Below are positions 1 through 8,019 of a DNA stretch of 64,000 bases, piece by piece (position 1 is the stretch's first letter; every line of letters starts with the position of its first letter). The stretch lies in contig NZ_JALCZU010000001.1 in the NCBI RefSeq assembly GCF_023522835.1, forward strand, positions 186,001-250,000, written 5' to 3'. The position numbers and the translations under genes are program-made. This stretch comes from Oceanobacillus saliphilus. Lineage in GTDB: Bacteria; Bacillota; Bacilli; Bacillales; Amphibacillaceae. The notes beneath the pieces were generated by a model. That model saw nothing but the letters and a program-made list of their open reading frames with translations. It was not told the DNA's origin and did not search any database.

Positions 1-1019
1 AAATATGTATTTAATATTGCTGCTGCTTGTTCGATATCTCTCACTGTTACGTCTTTATGCGTCGTCATGCACAGTTGGTTTCCAGCAGTCGTCTTGACCT
101 TTAATCCTTGTTCGGCAAGTGCATCTTTTATAGCTTCGGCTGAAAAGCGTTCCTTTGACAGATTCAGGAGAACAATGTTTGATTCCACTTGATTCAGCTG
201 AAAAACTTCTTCTTGCATATGTAGCAGGCTTTTTAGCAGGTAAGCTTTTTCATTATCTTCATGTACGGTTTCAACTCTCTTTAATGCTTCAATCCCTGCC
301 GCTGCAATGACACCAGCCTGGCGCATGCCGCCTCCAATAAGTTTCCTGACCTTGCGTGCTTCGCTGATAAAAGCTTTACTCCCGCATAACACAGAACCAA
401 CCGGTGCTCCTAATCCTTTGGAAAGGCAAAACTGGATGGATGCTGCGGGTGCGGCAAGTACTTTGACTGAAGTGTTGAAGTGAGTAGCTGCGTTAAAAAT
501 CCGGGCACCGTCAATGTGGACGGGCAAATTGTATTCGTTTGCCTTTTTGCAAAAGGCTGCCGTTTCTTTGGCAGATATGCATGTTCCGCCTTTACTACTA
601 AACGTATTTTCCAAGCACAAGACGCCTAACTTTTCTTTTGGCAGGGTGTCTATGCTTTCAAGCAATGGTCTCCCTGTTTCATCTGACCTGAAGAAAACCG
701 GCTCGCGTCCGAAATATTCTTTCTGAAAAATCGCACGTTCGCTTTGGTAAATATGACTGTCTGGATCAACACCAATTCTCCCATTGCGCTTCGTGTAAGT
801 CAGCAGTGCCGTGTGATTCGCCATCGTACCACTGTTGCAAAACAGTGCATCTTCTTTTCTGGTAAGTTTTGCAGCTAAATTCTCTAAGGCGTTTACTGTC
901 GCGTCTTCGCCTTTTCCTTCAGCATTTGTCCGCCCATCATCCCCGAGTTCCGCTTGCAAGATTGCTTCCATCATTTGAGCTGTCGGCTGTGTGACGGTAT
1001 CACTTCGTAGATCAATCAC
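1..1019 (-). CDS. Low-specificity L-threonine aldolase, 3' end outside window
   Basis: PLP enzyme that splits L-threonine or allo-threonine into glycine and acetaldehyde. The translation starts VIDLRSDTVTQPT, the typical family N-terminus, and carries the PLP-lysine segment LSKGLGAPVGS and the substrate-region motif HIDGARIFNA. The GTG start at 1017-1019 has an AAAGGAGC ribosome site about 8 bases upstream. About 339 codons are visible and the frame is open at base 1, so only the last few residues should be missing. It is transcribed away from the LysR gene at 1395 and may be its target, but nothing in the sequence proves this. Confidence 0.93.
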   Translation of the reverse strand, partial: MIDLRSDTVTQPTAQMMEAILQAELGDDGRTNAEGKGEDATVNALENLAAKLTRKEDALFCNSGTMANHTALLTYTKRNGRIGVDPDSHIYQSERAIFQKEYFGREPVFFRSDETGRPLLESIDTLPKEKLGVLCLENTFSSKGGTCISAKETAAFCKKANEYNLPVHIDGARIFNAATHFNTSVKVLAAPAASIQFCLSKGLGAPVGSVLCGSKAFISEARKVRKLIGGGMRQAGVIAAAGIEALKRVETVHEDNEKAYLLKSLLHMQEEVFQLNQVESNIVLLNLSKERFSAEAIKDALAEQGLKVKTTAGNQLCMTTHKDVTVRDIEQAAAILNTY

Positions 1020-1394
1020 TTGAAATTGCTCCTTTTATTTAGTGATATAATAAGAAGTATGCCTTATGATTTTTCATAATATCTGAGGCTTAATCGATAA
1101 ATGAAATATGCTTTTTGTATCGTTATCGATAAGAAAAAGTGGTAACAGAATTTTAAATGTTTTCTTTTAATTTGTTATTTACTAATAATAGAGAATAGTT
1201 AACATCATGTAAACGTTTTCAATTTAACGTTTATTAAGTTCTTATCGCACATTAAGTTCATTTTGTTCACGGGTGGGGGTGCACGATTTTAAGTGCAACG
1301 TGCGCGGTTTTTGATTCGCACGGACTTCCCGGGAATATTAATGTTATATTATAAAGAATAAATAGAGCATTTGCAGTAGGTATGGAGGGATGTT
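1020..1394. other. Divergent intergenic region with cre site and GC-rich hairpin
   Basis: 375 bases between the divergent aldolase and LysR genes. It is AT-rich except for a GC-rich patch at 1270-1325, where CGTGCG (1299-1304) and CGCACG (1317-1322) form a short inverted repeat. A cre-like site is listed separately. No ORF with a ribosome site is seen. Confidence 0.5.
1207..1222. promoter_or_regulatory. Candidate CcpA cre site
   Basis: ATGTAAACGTTTTCAA matches the Bacillus cre consensus WTGNAANCGNWNNCAW at every fixed position. It lies in the divergent promoter region between the threonine aldolase and LysR genes, so carbon catabolite control of one or both is likely. Binding itself is inferred. 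Confidence 0.6.
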
Positions 1395-2258
1395 ATGGAT
1401 CAGACAGATTGGGAGATTATTAATCTTTTGTTTGAGGAACAGAATATAACAAAGACCGCAGAGAGAATGTATATTTCGCAGCCTGCACTTACATATCGGA
1501 TAAAAAGTATTGAAAAAAAACTTGGAGTAAAAATAATTCACCGTACAAAGCAGCGTATTAAATTTACACTTGAAGGAGAATACGTCGCAGAGTATGCACA
1601 GAATATGGTTGAACAATATCAAAGTTTGAAAGACAAACTTGAAAATTCGAATGATGATAATAAAGGAACGATACGCATTGGGGTTTCCACCAATTTCGCC
1701 AGATTTATTCTGCCGCAAATTTTAAATGCATTTCTAGAGTTATACCCGGAAGTGCAGTTCCATGTGACGACTTCCTGGAGCGAATCGATTCTTGAAATGG
1801 CAGAAAAGGGAAATATTCATTTAGCAATTGTGCGCGGCGATTTTTTATGGGAACATGAAAAGGTTTTACTGAAAAGAGAACCTATTTCTGTAATCTCTAA
1901 AAAGCCGATCGACATCAAGCGCTTGTCAGATGAACCACGGATCATGTTCCATACAGATCCTGACCTTCAGCAAACTATTGATCATTGGTGGCAGGAAAAT
2001 TTTGTGAAGGCACCAAAAGTGGCCATGATGATCGATAATATTGAAACCTGTACAAAAATGGTGGAGAGCGGGCTCGGGTATGCCATTGTTCCTGAAATTA
2101 GTCTCACAGATCATGACGGTCTCGAGAAAATGCCGCTGAGGGATAAAAATAATGAGAAAATATTAAGAGATACATGGCTGCTTTATCATGACACCGATGC
2201 GGAATATCCGATTATTAAAAAGTTCATTGATTTTATTTCGGAAATATCTGGGGTATAG
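1395..2258 (+). CDS. LysR-family transcriptional regulator (YraN-like)
   Basis: 287-residue LysR regulator. Residues 1-65 form the winged HTH (KTAERMYISQPALTYRI) and the rest is the substrate-binding domain with ETCTKMVESGLGYAIVP near the end. The ATG has a GGAGGG site 5-6 bases upstream. It is one of three close paralogues in the window (also at 32574 and 33497) that share the opening D-W and the YISQPALTYRI helix. The group resembles B. subtilis YraN, which sits beside a methylitaconate-isomerase-like gene. A role in organic-acid control is an inference from the two TcuA genes and the tricarboxylate transporter nearby. A terminator follows at 2335. Confidence 0.88.
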   Translation: MDQTDWEIINLLFEEQNITKTAERMYISQPALTYRIKSIEKKLGVKIIHRTKQRIKFTLEGEYVAEYAQNMVEQYQSLKDKLENSNDDNKGTIRIGVSTNFARFILPQILNAFLELYPEVQFHVTTSWSESILEMAEKGNIHLAIVRGDFLWEHEKVLLKREPISVISKKPIDIKRLSDEPRIMFHTDPDLQQTIDHWWQENFVKAPKVAMMIDNIETCTKMVESGLGYAIVPEISLTDHDGLEKMPLRDKNNEKILRDTWLLYHDTDAEYPIIKKFIDFISEISGV

Positions 2259-2683
2259 AAAATAAAATAAGGAGGCCGGAATATGATTAACGGGTTCTAT
2301 TATGAGATGCAAACAATATAATTCACTTATAAAGTCGCATGGAAATTCACAATGAATTTCACATGCGTCTTTTCTTGTCGTTCTAGGCTTATTAAATCAA
2401 AAAGCTGGTTCATTCGGTACAATTAACAAGTCATTCCGCACGCTGGAAATAATAATTGTATAGGTAGTGAATTGTCTGTGATACTGATGTGATTTTATAT
2501 GTAATTTAGAAAACGGGAGCAATTTTATTAAAAGAGTTAAATAGAATTTATGTTAAAATAAATACAGAGAATGTGAACGATTACACTTAAACTATATGAC
2601 AGGATTGTTGAAGAAAAAATGAATAGTAGAGGTTATATAATTATATAATAAATAAAAATTAAGGGGTTTGGAGGATACTGAAA
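2259..2683 (+). other. Intergenic region with minicistron and terminator
   Basis: Directly after the LysR stop an AAGGAGG site precedes a 12-codon ORF (2283-2321, MINGFYYEMQTI), probably a truncated gene start or a leader peptide. It is followed by the terminator at 2335. The remaining 300 bases are AT-rich and hold only the presumed promoter of the SRPBCC gene. Confidence 0.35.
2335..2380 (+). terminator. Rho-independent terminator after LysR gene
   Basis: The arms CGCATG-GAAATTC and GAATTTC-A-CATGCG enclose a five-base loop and are followed by TCTTTTCTT. The stem has a single bulge. Confidence 0.7.
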
Positions 2684-3127
2684 ATGCCAGATATAAACCA
2701 TAAAACCTATATTAAAGTACCTTTAGAAGAAGTGTATAAAACAGTTTCAACATCTAAAGGTTGGAATGCTTGGTTTACAGATGATACATCTTTAGAGATA
2801 TATCCTGATGGAACTGGTGAAATACGATTGAGATGGATAAATTTCGGTAGTGAAAATGTAAATATTGAGGATGGGGGGAAGATACTTGAGGCAACTCCAA
2901 ACAAAAGATTTGTTTTTCAATGGTCACCAGGAGAACAAAATTCAATAGTAACTTTTAAACTTCAGCCTTATAAAGACGGAACATTAGTAGTTCTTAATGA
3001 GAAGGGCTATACAAATTCAGAAAAGGATTTAAAAGCCTGTATTGGATGTGCAGTAGGTTGGGGAGAAGCATTAACACTTTTAAAGATATACTTAGAGTAT
3101 GGAATTGTTTACAAACAGGATTTATAA
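2684..3127 (+). CDS. SRPBCC / AHSA1-like domain protein
   Basis: 147 residues forming one START/Bet v1-like SRPBCC domain. It opens INHKTYIKVPLEEVYKTVSTSKGWNAWF, has strands ending RFVFQWSPG and SIVTFKLQPY, and closes with a helix (CAVGWGEALTLLKIYLEYG). Proteins of this Hsp90-ATPase-activator-like type bind small hydrophobic ligands or act in stress responses; the ligand is unknown. TTGGAGG lies 10 bases before the ATG. It is monocistronic, with terminators at 3226 and 3310. Confidence 0.8.
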   Translation: MPDINHKTYIKVPLEEVYKTVSTSKGWNAWFTDDTSLEIYPDGTGEIRLRWINFGSENVNIEDGGKILEATPNKRFVFQWSPGEQNSIVTFKLQPYKDGTLVVLNEKGYTNSEKDLKACIGCAVGWGEALTLLKIYLEYGIVYKQDL

Positions 3128-3225
3128 TTCTCTAAGTTATATGAGATCTTTGAAAAGTAATGTACATAAAGGTGATTGTGGTAATCATCCAATTCTTATT
3201 TAACAAATGTGTTACTTTAAGATTC

Positions 3226-3250
3226 AGCTGCCTATTCAGGCGGCTTTTTT
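3226..3250 (+). terminator. Terminator after SRPBCC gene
   Basis: AGCTGCCT and AGGCGGCT pair around ATTC and are followed by six T residues. Confidence 0.65.
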
Positions 3251-3309
3251 CTAACGGCAGGATAGTTTAAGAACAACTCTGAATTCATATCTAATTATAA
3301 CTGGGCTCT

Positions 3310-3350
3310 AATAAAAGGTCTGATTCATTAAGAATCAGACCCTTTTATTA
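3310..3350. terminator. Bidirectional terminator between convergent genes
   Basis: The arms AAAAGGTCTGATTC and GAATCAGACCCTTTT enclose ATTAA, with an A-run on one side and a T-run on the other. It can serve both the SRPBCC gene and the TetR gene. Confidence 0.85.
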
Positions 3351-3377
3351 GAAATTTATATTTGATGAAAATCTAAT

Positions 3378-3905
3378 TTAAAAATCGCTCTCACTCTTAT
3401 TAAATATCCACTCAATTAATTTTATTCCTTGTTCGAGTGTTATTCTATTTTCCGAAATTGAATCCAGAATAGATCGCCAAGAAGAAATTATTACTATACT
3501 AATTGGCATATGGTGATTTGTATCAAATCCAGATAAATACTTTGTAATTTTATCCGGTCTCAGGGTTGTAGCTTCATCGCTTAATAATTTACATATATTT
3601 ATTTCTACAGCGAATTTTAGGGATGTAATAAGTGCGGCTTCCAAGCCTTGATCAGGTTTTTCAAAAACTGAAATAACTCCCTCCATTCTATCAACGATTC
3701 TTTGCTCCATTTCATTTTTAATAACTTCATACAGGTTTGCTTTTGAACCAAAGTGGTGATAAATTGCACCGGTTGTCATATTGGCTTTAGTGGCTAATTC
3801 GGTAATATTGACTCCTTTGTAGCCTTTAGTTCCAAATTCCTCTAACGCAACTTTAAGTATTTTATCTTTGCTTGAGCCTGGTATAGGTATCCATTCTTTC
3901 ATCAT
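3378..3905 (-). CDS. TetR-family repressor
   Basis: 175-residue TetR regulator. The N-terminal domain (KDKILKVALEEFGTKGYKGVNITELA, then MTTGAIYHHFGSKANLY as recognition helix) is canonical. The C-terminal ligand domain is not assignable to a known ligand. There are two in-frame ATGs (3905 and 3902) and no strong ribosome site. It is divergent to the VOC gene. The 110 bases between them hold two copies of a 15-bp palindrome over the VOC promoter, so repression of the VOC gene and probably of itself is strongly suggested. Confidence 0.88.
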   Translation of the reverse strand: MMKEWIPIPGSSKDKILKVALEEFGTKGYKGVNITELATKANMTTGAIYHHFGSKANLYEVIKNEMEQRIVDRMEGVISVFEKPDQGLEAALITSLKFAVEINICKLLSDEATTLRPDKITKYLSGFDTNHHMPISIVIISSWRSILDSISENRITLEQGIKLIEWIFNKSESDF

Positions 3906-3922
3906 ACTTTCATTTTAGCATA

Positions 3923-3951
3923 TTGACAGCTATCCGTAAATGGTTTATGTT
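3923..3951 (+). promoter_or_regulatory. SigmaA-type promoter for VOC gene
   Basis: TTGACA (3923-3928), a 17-base spacer and TATGTT (3946-3951). The -10 box lies inside the first TetR palindrome, the expected arrangement for repression. Confidence 0.7.
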
Positions 3952-3979
3952 CTACATAACAACATTATGAATTACATAA
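3945..3979. promoter_or_regulatory. Tandem candidate TetR operators
   Basis: Two copies of TTATG-N5-CATAA at 3945-3959 and 3965-3979, exactly 20 bp apart, so on one face of the helix. The spacers differ (TTCTA, AATTA) while the arms are identical. A further pair CCGTAAAT (3934) and ATTTACGG (3983) encloses both. Confidence 0.65.
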
Positions 3980-4017
3980 TTAATTTACGGGAAATTATAT
4001 TATAGGAGGAACATTAG

Positions 4018-4359
4018 ATGAAATTATTATTTTTGTGTCACCCGGTTGAAAATATTAAAGAATCGACTGCGTTTTATCGTGATACGCTTGGTTTTAAAGA
4101 GGCTTGGCGGGAAGGAGATCATACTGTAACATTTCAACTACCCGATTCAGAAGTAAGGTTGATGATTGAAGATGATGAAAATGATTTGTTGCCTGGTGGT
4201 GTTTTCTTAGTGGGTAATGTAGATGATTTTTATAATCGAAATAAAGAAAAATTAGACTTTATAAAGTCACCAATTGATATTCCGCCGGGTCGCTATGCAA
4301 TTTACAAAGATATCTCAGGCAATCCCATTAGAATACTTGATTTCACCAATGAAGATTAA
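4018..4359 (+). CDS. VOC-superfamily protein (glyoxalase/bleomycin-resistance fold)
   Basis: 113 residues forming a single vicinal-oxygen-chelate module: N-terminal beta-alpha unit (HPVENIKESTAFYRDTLGFK), then strands HTVTFQLPDSEVRLMIEDD and a C-terminal YAIYKDISGNPIRILDF. Family members bind metals or small electrophiles and act as dioxygenases, isomerases or drug-binding proteins. The ATG has TAGGAGG 8 bases upstream. Pairing with a TetR repressor suggests induction by a small toxic compound. A terminator follows at once. Confidence 0.85.
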   Translation: MKLLFLCHPVENIKESTAFYRDTLGFKEAWREGDHTVTFQLPDSEVRLMIEDDENDLLPGGVFLVGNVDDFYNRNKEKLDFIKSPIDIPPGRYAIYKDISGNPIRILDFTNED

Positions 4360-4364
4360 ATCTA

Positions 4365-4410
4365 AAAGAAGAGCGGTTTCTCCCTTGGAGGTGTGAAACC
4401 GTTCTTTTTA
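4365..4410 (+). terminator. Terminator after VOC gene
   Basis: CGGTTTC and GAAACCG pair around about 14 bases, followed by TTCTTTTT. Confidence 0.75.
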
Positions 4411-4531
4411 AAAATTTTGACCTAAGAACTTAATTTAGAATTGGCTTCTTGTTTAACTATCTGGTGCGATCTTTCAAGAAGGAATTGCACTTTTTCGTGA
4501 ATATATATACTCTGGGGGCAGGATTTATATC

Positions 4532-4568
4532 AAAAAAACGCATGAAATCAAGTTGTGATTCCATGCGT
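4532..4568 (-). terminator. Terminator downstream of SDR remnant
   Basis: Read on the minus strand, CGCATG-GAATCA pairs with TGATTT-CATGCG and is followed by seven T. It would end the transcript of the sulfur operon or of the gene whose tail remains at 4578. Confidence 0.7.
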
Positions 4569-4577
4569 GGTATAGAA

Positions 4578-4622
4578 TTACTGAGCAGTATAACCGCCAT
4601 CAATGACGACTGCTTGTCCTGT
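4578..4622 (-). pseudogene. C-terminal stump of a short-chain dehydrogenase
   Basis: Only 14 codons plus stop remain: TGQAVVIDGGYTAQ, the standard C-terminus of classical SDR oxidoreductases (GQ...VDGG). A stop codon lies immediately upstream, followed by a GC-rich palindromic patch (GGTGCCAGGCGCACC at 4624-4638 on the complement). The rest of the gene has been lost. Confidence 0.6.
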
Positions 4623-4676
4623 TCAGGTGGTGCGCCTGGCACCCACAGGCGACAGGCAGTCACAATCAGTCCAAAC

Positions 4677-6047
4677 TCAACTCCTCACTCCCCCAAAAGA
4701 CCGGCGATACCTCGCTGCAGGATGCCGCTCGCTCAGACGATCCTGTCCGAACAATCTCCCGCGCAGTGTTTCCGGCACTGCCTCCCGCTCTTTCAGCAGT
4801 CCGCGCTCAGCCAAAATCGGTACAACTTTTTCAATGAATTCGGTGTAAGAGCTCGGAATAAAGGCGTTCATCACGTTAATCCCAGACACACCTGCTTCCA
4901 GCCATTCTTCCAGCCGGTCGGCAATTTGTTCTGGGGTGCCGACACATCTCGTCGTTCTGCCGTGGTGGGCGGCTACATCGTGTAATGTCGGTTTTCGTCC
5001 CTCGACCGACTGTTTTATCCAATTAAAAATGCCGCGAACACCGTCTGTTTCAATATCCTCAATCGGTGTGTCCAAATCCCATTTGCCGAAGTCGATTCCC
5101 ATACCGCCACCGAAGTGGGCAATCATCATCTTGTAATCGATGATCTCATCAAGCTCTTCCGCTTTTTTCTGTGCCTCTTCTTCTGTCTCACCAATGACAA
5201 ACCATTGGCCTTGGAAGAATTGGACATCTTCTCCTCTGCGTCCGTTCTGCACCGCTTTTTCTCGTACTTCAGCTACTAGACTCCTCGCAGCTTCCGGATT
5301 CGGTGTGTTAATGAAAACCGCTTCTGCATGCTGTGCCGCGAACGCCTTCCCTCTTGTCGAGGCACCCGCCTGGAACAGGAGCGGTGTCCGTTGTGGGGAC
5401 GGGGAAACAAGATGCGGGCCTTCGACTTTGTAATGCTTGCTTTCATGATGAATTTTATGAACATGCGCCGGATCTGCGTAAATTCCAGTTTCCCGATCTT
5501 TTTTCAATGCTTCATCATCCCAGGAGCCTTCCCATAATTTGTACACTACATCGAGATACTCATCCGCCGTATCATACCGTTCGTCATGGGGAAGCATCCC
5601 GTCGTAGCCATAATTTCTAAAGCCGTTTTCCAAATACCCGGTCACTATATTCCAGGCGACACGACCACGGGAAAGATGGTCGAGCGTGGACATTTGCCTG
5701 GCAAAATTGTACGGCGGTTGCTGATACACGCCAGCTGTCACTGCAATTCCAAGCCGCTCCGTCGTCGCTGCAATTGCCGATGCAAGCGTAAACGGATCAT
5801 TGCTCGGAACCTGCAGGCCGTTTCGAATGTGAGATTCCCAGCCGCCCTCATAATCACCGTACAGACCAACGACATCCGCCAGAAAAATCGTGTCAAATCC
5901 GCCGTCTTCCAATTCTTTCGCAAGCGAAGTCCAGAGGCTTAAATCGTTGAAATCCCGCTGTCCCCCTCTTGGGTCGCGCCACGTTCCATGGACAATATGT
6001 GAAGCCGTATTCATTACAAATGCAGTAAGTGATAATGTTTTACTCAT
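4677..6047 (-). CDS. Flavin-dependent monooxygenase, NtaA/SnaA/DszA family
   Basis: 456-residue luciferase-like monooxygenase of the NtaA/SnaA/DszA group, which uses FMNH2 and O2 to attack sulfur or nitrogen compounds. Diagnostic stretches are GTWRDPRGG near residue 22, HLSRGRVAWNIVTGYLENGFRNYG near 125 and SPSPQRTPLLFQAGAS near 215. Homologues in sulfur operons release sulfite or open S-containing rings. It is the last gene of a riboswitch-controlled operon, 21 bases after the SfnB-like gene, with AAAGGAG before the ATG. A flavin reductase is not present here and must come from elsewhere. The actual substrate is unknown. Confidence 0.9.
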   Translation of the reverse strand: MSKTLSLTAFVMNTASHIVHGTWRDPRGGQRDFNDLSLWTSLAKELEDGGFDTIFLADVVGLYGDYEGGWESHIRNGLQVPSNDPFTLASAIAATTERLGIAVTAGVYQQPPYNFARQMSTLDHLSRGRVAWNIVTGYLENGFRNYGYDGMLPHDERYDTADEYLDVVYKLWEGSWDDEALKKDRETGIYADPAHVHKIHHESKHYKVEGPHLVSPSPQRTPLLFQAGASTRGKAFAAQHAEAVFINTPNPEAARSLVAEVREKAVQNGRRGEDVQFFQGQWFVIGETEEEAQKKAEELDEIIDYKMMIAHFGGGMGIDFGKWDLDTPIEDIETDGVRGIFNWIKQSVEGRKPTLHDVAAHHGRTTRCVGTPEQIADRLEEWLEAGVSGINVMNAFIPSSYTEFIEKVVPILAERGLLKEREAVPETLRGRLFGQDRLSERHPAARYRRSFGGVRS

Positions 6048-6068
6048 GTTATTTCTCTCCTTTTCCTT

Positions 6069-7259
6069 TTAAAAGTACGCCGTTGTCGGCAGCGATTCCC
6101 CGTTAATATGATAGTTTCCAATCAGCCTCGATTTGTACAGCGTCGGATTATGGGAAGCAAGGGTGCGAATGTTGCCCCAGTGCCTGTCCAGGTTTGCAGA
6201 TTGTTTCGTTGCCGATGCGCCGCCGACTTCAAAGAGCAACGTTGCGGCCTCGAATGCAAGTTTTTCGATGGCAACCTTTACTTGCGAGCCGTTCAGTGCG
6301 GCTTCATGATCCGCTTCAGCATTTTTGTAATCCGCCCGGGAGGCGTCAATACTTCTTGCAGCAGCGAGTACGATCGATTCTGCAGCAAACGCGTAGCTCG
6401 ATAATTCCCCGACAACCTGCTGCAGCTGTGGATCTTGTTTTAAGCCCGTCGTGTTGCCATGCGCAAAGGAGCGCTTCCGCTTGCCGATCAACTCGACCGC
6501 ATCCGTAACAATCCGTTTCAAAATACCGGCAATGATTCCCTGGAGGTATAAATGTGGAATCGGGGCATAGCTGTTATTTTTATCATGCGATTCAAAAACT
6601 TCATTCGCCGCAACGAGCACCCGATCAAAACTCGTCGTCCCGCTTCCCGTCATTTTCTGGCCGAACCCATCCCAATCATCACGCACCGTCACTCCATCCC
6701 GCTTAACCGGGATGATCACACTCACCGGGGCATCACCGAGCATGGCGGTAACTTCCGTAAAATCCGCATAATACGTTCCAGTCGTAAACGCCTTTTCCCC
6801 TTGTAAAATATAACCGTCCCCCTCTTTCACCAAATGCGTGTCGTACGTTCCGCCGCCAGCCTGGTGCTTCGAATTCTCGGTATACGCGTTGCCGATGATG
6901 GCTCCCTGGCGAATTTCCTTCAAAAGATGCTCCCGGTTGGCAGTCTTATGTCTCAAAAGAAATTCCACGGTCATAAAATGTGCTCGAAAAATATGTGCAA
7001 GCTCCGGATCCGCCTCCGCAACCCGAATGACCGCCGTAAATAAATCAGCAATCGGAGCCCCGGCACCACCCAACTCCTTCGGCAGCGTAATCGCACCAAA
7101 CCTGAAATGCTTCAACAACTGCACCCCTATCCATGGATGTTGCCTGCCCCCTTCTTTATTTCTCCGATCATAATCCGCCCGAATTGCTTCAATGACCTCG
7201 TCAAAAGCGTGTGAATAAATATCCAACTGACCCGTTTCCGTAGTTAATGTTGTACTCAA
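6069..7259 (-). CDS. SfnB/DszC-like flavin monooxygenase (acyl-CoA dehydrogenase fold)
   Basis: 396 residues with the acyl-CoA dehydrogenase fold in the subgroup that acts as reduced-flavin monooxygenases (DszC, SfnB). Visible parts are FGAITLPKELGGAGAPIADLF, the flavin-site stretch NAYTENSKHQ and GGASATKQSANLDRHWGNIRTLASHNP near the C-terminus, which is typical of the sulfur-acquisition branch. It starts at TTG (7259) with AAAAGGAGAGGG upstream. Together with the DszA-like enzyme it forms a two-step sulfur-release pair, probably on sulfones or similar compounds, under SAM-riboswitch control. Confidence 0.88.
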   Translation of the reverse strand: MSTTLTTETGQLDIYSHAFDEVIEAIRADYDRRNKEGGRQHPWIGVQLLKHFRFGAITLPKELGGAGAPIADLFTAVIRVAEADPELAHIFRAHFMTVEFLLRHKTANREHLLKEIRQGAIIGNAYTENSKHQAGGGTYDTHLVKEGDGYILQGEKAFTTGTYYADFTEVTAMLGDAPVSVIIPVKRDGVTVRDDWDGFGQKMTGSGTTSFDRVLVAANEVFESHDKNNSYAPIPHLYLQGIIAGILKRIVTDAVELIGKRKRSFAHGNTTGLKQDPQLQQVVGELSSYAFAAESIVLAAARSIDASRADYKNAEADHEAALNGSQVKVAIEKLAFEAATLLFEVGGASATKQSANLDRHWGNIRTLASHNPTLYKSRLIGNYHINGESLPTTAYF

Positions 7260-7352
7260 TGAAACCCTCTCCTTTTCATTTGGTGTATGTTTTATTTTGC
7301 TTGAAAAGCCTCTTTCTGTGACTAGGCCGATTCTCTACAACTCCAGCCATAT

Positions 7353-7409
7353 AAAAAAGGCACGTTGCGATGCGGGATAGAAATCTCATCCTAATCACAA
7401 GTGCCTTTC
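7353..7409 (-). terminator. Intercistronic hairpin after yezD
   Basis: On the minus strand AAAGGCAC pairs with GTGCCTTT, with a second inner pairing, followed by TTTTTTATA. It lies between yezD and the SfnB-like gene, so it may attenuate the downstream genes or stabilise the yezD message. Confidence 0.55.
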
Positions 7410-7495
7410 GTTGTCGAATCGGCAATGAAGTCGTATGGCAAAACCGGTAATACTGGGAAACGCTCGAGTCTACGATCTTGGAGGCAATCATCACA

Positions 7496-7657
7496 TCATT
7501 TACGGATTGCTTTTTCATGCAATGGAAACCGCTTTTTCTCTGTCGTATCAATTTGAGTAATTTCCCCATCATGTACTGTGATCGTTAAACTCCCGTATTC
7601 GAGCTCTTCCAGCTTCGCTAAGATATGATCAATTTTAGTGCGGTCATATTTATTCAA
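7496..7657 (-). CDS. yezD: YezD-family small protein (DUF2292)
   Basis: 53 residues, LNKYDRTKIDHILAKLEELE then YGSLTITVHDGEITQIDTTE and KKRFPLHEKAIRK. The core YGSxxITVHDGxITQI...EKxRFP is the family signature. The start is TTG at 7657 with GGGGAGG 8 bases upstream. YezD proteins are recurrently found at the head of sulfur-assimilation operons in Firmicutes. Their biochemical role is unknown. Position directly behind the SAM-I riboswitch fits this. Confidence 0.88.
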   Translation of the reverse strand: MNKYDRTKIDHILAKLEELEYGSLTITVHDGEITQIDTTEKKRFPLHEKAIRK

Positions 7658-7736
7658 GCCCCATCCTCCCCATCGAAATATGATTTGTTTAAATCAATTC
7701 CCTTTACCCCCCCAATCATGATTGCTTAAATAAAAT

Positions 7737-7904
7737 AAAAACCCTCTTCTCGAAATAAGAAGAGGGTGAATTCAACAAGGTTAGTCGAACGGCTCTTCTT
7801 ATCTTCCAGGCTGAACGCCTGCTGGAATTAGCACAGTTCTTGCATGCAGCAAGTCTGTTGCCGAGGCTTCAAAGGGCCAGTCCCTCCACCTCTCTGGATA
7901 AGAA
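7737..7904 (-). promoter_or_regulatory. SAM-I (S-box) riboswitch with terminator
   Basis: The minus strand carries the conserved core CTTATCCAGAGAGGTGGAGG, then GACTGGCCC, GAAGCCTCGGCAAC and the closing GATAAGAAG (aptamer about 7904 to 7796). A strong terminator follows at 7737-7768 (AACCCTCTTCT pairs with AGAAGAGGGTT, then T). The terminator's 5' arm (CTCTTCTTAT) is complementary to the aptamer's closing strand (ATAAGAAGAG), so antiterminator and P1 are mutually exclusive. With SAM bound, transcription should stop. It controls yezD and both monooxygenases. Confidence 0.95.
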
Positions 7905-7941
7905 AAAACAAACTAATTTAATTTTTAAAATTTATAGGTAA

Positions 7942-7970
7942 AGGATAATCTAGTTTTTCCATTCTGTCAA
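7942..7970 (-). promoter_or_regulatory. Promoter of the riboswitch operon
   Basis: Minus-strand TTGACA (7970-7965), 17-base spacer, TATCCT (7947-7942). The spacing to the aptamer start (about 40 bases) is normal. Confidence 0.6.
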
Positions 7971-8019
7971 GGGGAAGATGGAATTTATTTGTAACTGGGG
8001 TCTAACCCCTCCAAATCCC

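Noticed and set aside
1344-1718. 124-codon leftward ORF over the LysR start
   Set aside because: Low-complexity Phe/Ile-rich antisense frame without a ribosome site.
2571-2586. cre-like site ATGTGAACGATTACAC before the SRPBCC gene
   Set aside because: One fixed position differs (G for A), and there is no metabolic reason for CcpA control.
4449-4985. 178-codon rightward ORF opposite the DszA-like gene
   Set aside because: Composition is that of an antisense frame, there is no ribosome site, and the opposite strand carries a clear enzyme family.
7276-7572. 98-codon ORF between yezD and the SfnB-like gene
   Set aside because: It overlaps yezD in another frame, ignores the hairpin at 7353, and matches no family.
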